From Chara braunii (taxonomy: Eukaryota; Streptophyta; Charophyceae; Charales; Characeae), in assembly GCA_003427395.1 (NCBI GenBank), contig BFEA01000552.1, positions 923,204 to 953,883 of the forward strand: DNA of 30,680 bases, given 5' to 3'. Below the pieces are notes generated by a model that saw only the letters and a program-made list of their open reading frames with translations, did not search any database and was not told where the DNA came from. Numbering within the stretch: position 1 is the first letter of the stretch; every line of letters begins with the position of its first letter. Positions 28,568-30,680 of this stretch are shown here, piece after piece. The position numbers and the translations under genes are program-made.

Positions 28568-28625
28568 CGGGGAGGCTGGACCCGATTTCCGGCAGGTGTT
28601 GCTCCCCACCAATAGATGGAGCCTT
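28568..28625 (+). repeat. Structured dispersed repeat, copy 6
   Basis: Hairpin 1 is GCTGGA/TCCGGC (one G-T pair) and hairpin 2 is GCTCC/GGAGC. The third hairpin is not conserved. An A-rich (TAA)n tract follows about 75 bases on. Confidence 0.65.
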
Positions 28626-28700
28626 CCCTGCTGGGATTTGATTAATGGGGCTGCTCGTATCACCTCGTTCATCAGATTCCCTGCAAGTGAAGTTTCAAAA

Positions 28701-28761
28701 AATAATAATAATAATAATAAAAAAATACCCAGCTCTTTTTTTTTTTTTTTTTTTTTTTTTT
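28701..28761. repeat. (TAA)n tract and T26 run
   Basis: (AAT)n spans about 28701-28720. The T run is 28736-28761. The two face each other, like abutting tails of opposite-strand retroposons. Confidence 0.8.
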
Positions 28762-29376
28762 CGCAAATCACCCCCTTTAGTCCACCTAGACTAATCAGTT
28801 GTTTTCTGCTTCAGCTACCAACTGGGACACGGCACGTTTGGGTCAGCAGTGCATCCAGGAGGCCGACATCAGAAAAACTTGCGCCATCGACAAAGTCAAG
28901 TGGGAGGCTTGTCGACAGCCGCCGGCCAGTCAACGCCATAAGACCAAGGCCAGGCCCTGGGGAGGCCCATTCTGCATTGCGTATGCTTGCAGCCAGGTTG
29001 GTGCACGTGAGGCGCAGAGGAGGAGAGGCGGGAGCCAGACATTGCGAGTGAGCGCCAGCCAGGAAGGAGATGCTGGTGGAGCGGCCATAGCCGGGAGTGC
29101 CGCCATAGACGGAGGACAACAGTGGGCAAGGAGGATGAGGATCAGGACTGTGAGACTGTGAGGAGCCACAGTAGTACTTGGCCCAGCTGTCGGTGGTGGA
29201 AAAACATAGAGTAGAAACGTTTCTACTCGGATGAATTTGGGCGCTCCTGTTCTGGCCCGTACGTTTCCTAAAATCGTGGCTTGTTAACGGGGACAACTTT
29301 CGGAAGTACTTGTGTTTTAAGAGGAAAGCTTTTCCTGAACGGACCTGGCGCTGATGGCATTCGTGCTGCTGTTGCT

Positions 29377-29378
<2 letters not shown>
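28762..29378 (+). other. Unassigned region with one weak open frame
   Basis: A plus-strand frame from 28799 to 29161 encodes an Arg/Ala/Gly-rich peptide with IDKVKWEACRQPP and IAYACSQVGAREAQRRR. No domain is recognised and no second copy in the window supports it. It may be a gene fragment carried by a repeat. Confidence 0.2.

Positions 29379-29410
<32 letters not shown>
29379..29410. repeat. T32 homopolymer
   Basis: A run of 32 Ts follows CTTC. This is a possible minus-strand poly(A) tail. Confidence 0.8.
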
Positions 29411-29415
<5 letters not shown>

Positions 29416-29784
29416 GCTCCAATCTATTCGTGGGGAGCTGGTCCCCCAGAGGTTGAAGAAGGTCAGCCCCGACCTCCATAGACAGGTCTATGGTTGGAGG
29501 TCGGGCGCCATTGCTGGAGCCTGCACAGAGATTTCGTCAGTGATCGTCAGAGAGCTATATGCATTGCTGAGGTGGCGTGCTGCAGGGGAGATACCCCGTG
29601 GATAAGTGGGAGTGGGAAGAGCCAACACAGGGCCTCGCTGCACTACTCTCCACATGGCATTCCACAAAAGACATAAAAGATGGCAATGTATCTTTCCATG
29701 TTCTAGTGGTGGATTCAGTCTCATTTTGCGCATTTGGAGAGCACTGCAAAAAAGTCCCATACGTGTATTGTTATTGATTATTGA

Positions 29785-29851
29785 TGTAACTCTTCTCTCC
29801 CCCTCCTCTCTTTCTCTCCTCTCCCTTGTCTATCTCTGTCTACTCGCTGCA
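29785..29851 (+). other. Polypyrimidine tract ending in a splice-acceptor-like TGCAG
   Basis: About 60 bases of nearly pure C/T end in CTCGCTGCAG, followed by CCTCTGAAATG. This is the shape of an intron 3' end. No matching donor or exon is established. The stretch 29411-29784 holds short open frames (LHRQVYGWRSGAIAGACTE) without a recognisable domain. Confidence 0.3.
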
Positions 29852-29877
29852 GCCTCTGAAATGTGCAATCGATCGGG

Positions 29878-30372
29878 ATCGGGATCGGGTTTGGGTTTTG
29901 TGACTCTACCGAGGTTACCCCATTAAGGGTATCTTTCTTCAAAACAGGGGGTCGAACAAGGAGTGACCGTCAACAAAAAAAAAAACTGTAGGATCAACGA
30001 TCAGCAACATAGAGTTTCACATTCGGGCAAAATGAATCACGATTTTCATTTACCTTTTTTTTTTTTTTTTTTTTTTCTTGTTGAAATCTTCTTTGTCAGC
30101 GTAGATTGTGCGCGGGCAAATAGATAGAGAGGAGCCACGAAAGAATTTGCGTGGTTATATTTCGACTCCCGCGGCCATGCAATCTCAAGGGGCGTGGTTG
30201 CGCCAAATGCACTCCTCCACCGAGCAGTACTAGACACGCTCACCATGGCTGTATCTAGACTGAAAGGTGCCCCAAGAACAGCAATTGTGGCCGTATGTTC
30301 TATTCGGGCGAGGATGGTGGCTGCTTGATTGTGGTAGTTCTCGAGCTCAATTTCCGTCGTGGCCAACACTAT
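29878..30372. other. No supported gene, with a T20 run
   Basis: A short GATCGG repeat (29868-29888) and a T20 run (30057-30076) are visible. The minus-strand open frame through 30046-30369 ends in the homopolymer and has no recognisable motif. Confidence 0.4.
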
Positions 30373-30388
30373 GGCCGTAATTACGGCC
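30373..30388. repeat. Perfect 16-bp palindrome GGCCGTAATTACGGCC
   Basis: It is fully self-complementary and lies 18 bp from the fold-back element to the right. Confidence 0.9.
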
Positions 30389-30406
30389 CTAAGGGCCTAT
30401 CATAGT

Positions 30407-30500
30407 TGCACTACTTGCCATCGGCCAACATTTTGAATGCATCAGGTCGGATTTCTCCCTTGAGATTCATTCAGAATTTTGGCCGATGGCGAGTAGTGCA
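30407..30500. mobile_element. 94-bp fold-back element (mini-MITE)
   Basis: The 33-bp arms at 30407-30439 and 30468-30500 start TGCACTACTTGCCATCGGCC on the left and pair at 30 of 33 positions around a 28-bp loop. It has no coding capacity. Neither a TA nor a longer target duplication is evident, so mobility is inferred from the shape alone. Confidence 0.6.
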
Positions 30501-30617
30501 TCTACGCCCTCATTCTCCAGTTATGTAGTTGAGATCCACCAGGCACCACGTCATGATATACCTGGGCCTAAACCGCGGGCGTTGTTTATTTTGCCGTCCA
30601 CCACCAAGGTCTCCAAC

Positions 30618-30619
<2 letters not shown>

Positions 30620-30680
<61 letters not shown>
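30620..30680. repeat. CT microsatellite passing into CA repeat
   Basis: (TC)n from about 30620 changes to (AC)n at 30667 and continues to the window edge. Confidence 0.9.

Noticed and set aside
1-30680. CRISPR array or bacterial operon
   Set aside because: Direct repeats here are microsatellites, LTRs or retroposon copies. There are no regularly spaced repeats with unique spacers, and the coding content is eukaryotic retrotransposon.

Overview
The window is eukaryotic and almost entirely transposon-derived. I found no intact cellular gene, no rRNA, no tRNA and no CRISPR array. A plant-type initiator tRNA-Met primer binding site, L1-type LINEs with a C-terminal zinc-binding tail, very long A/T homopolymers, CT/GA microsatellites and scattered single Ns fit a repeat-rich plant or charophyte draft assembly. 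Chara braunii is my best guess from the style of the proteins. I could not test it.

Layout. (1) 1-6.8 kb, minus strand: an L1-type LINE with ORF1 (4939-6456) and ORF2 (from about 4758 past the left edge). ORF2 carries endonuclease, reverse transcriptase and a CCHC tail, and is broken by four in-frame stops and two frameshifts. (2) 6.8-7.8 kb: a mosaic of hairpins, A/T runs, a CT tract and an inverted GA tract, and a 96-bp repeat shared with 26.0 kb. (3) 7.8-11.5 kb, plus strand: a 5'-truncated LINE of the same clade, head-to-head with the first, carrying a 437-bp terminal-inverted-repeat element at 10555-10991. (4) 11589-25496, plus strand: a Ty3/gypsy-type LTR retrotransposon of about 13.9 kb, flanked by the 5-bp duplication AGGTG, with LTRs of about 2.65 kb. 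(5) 25.5-30.7 kb: a patchwork of retroposon copies, a decayed gene fragment split by a retroposon with a perfect 16-bp target duplication, homopolymers and fold-back sequences.

The LTR element is the most interesting object. From 5' to 3' it has: LTR promoter; an ORF inside the LTR; primer site; gag with one zinc knuckle; protease-RT-RNase H; a separate ORF joining a PHD-like finger to the integrase; then three accessory ORFs of unknown function. The integrase/ORF-A and ORF-A/ORF-B junctions are both ATGA stop-start overlaps, and ORF-B and ORF-C overlap in different frames. This suggests polycistronic expression by termination-reinitiation. This copy is dead: RT has YMND instead of YxDD, the PHD finger lacks its last Cys, and there are several nonsense codons and frameshifts, many explained by single C:G to T:A transitions.

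Order of events: the second LINE inserted first. The small inverted-repeat element then landed in its ORF, and the LTR element landed in its 3' flank. The relative order of those two is not resolved.
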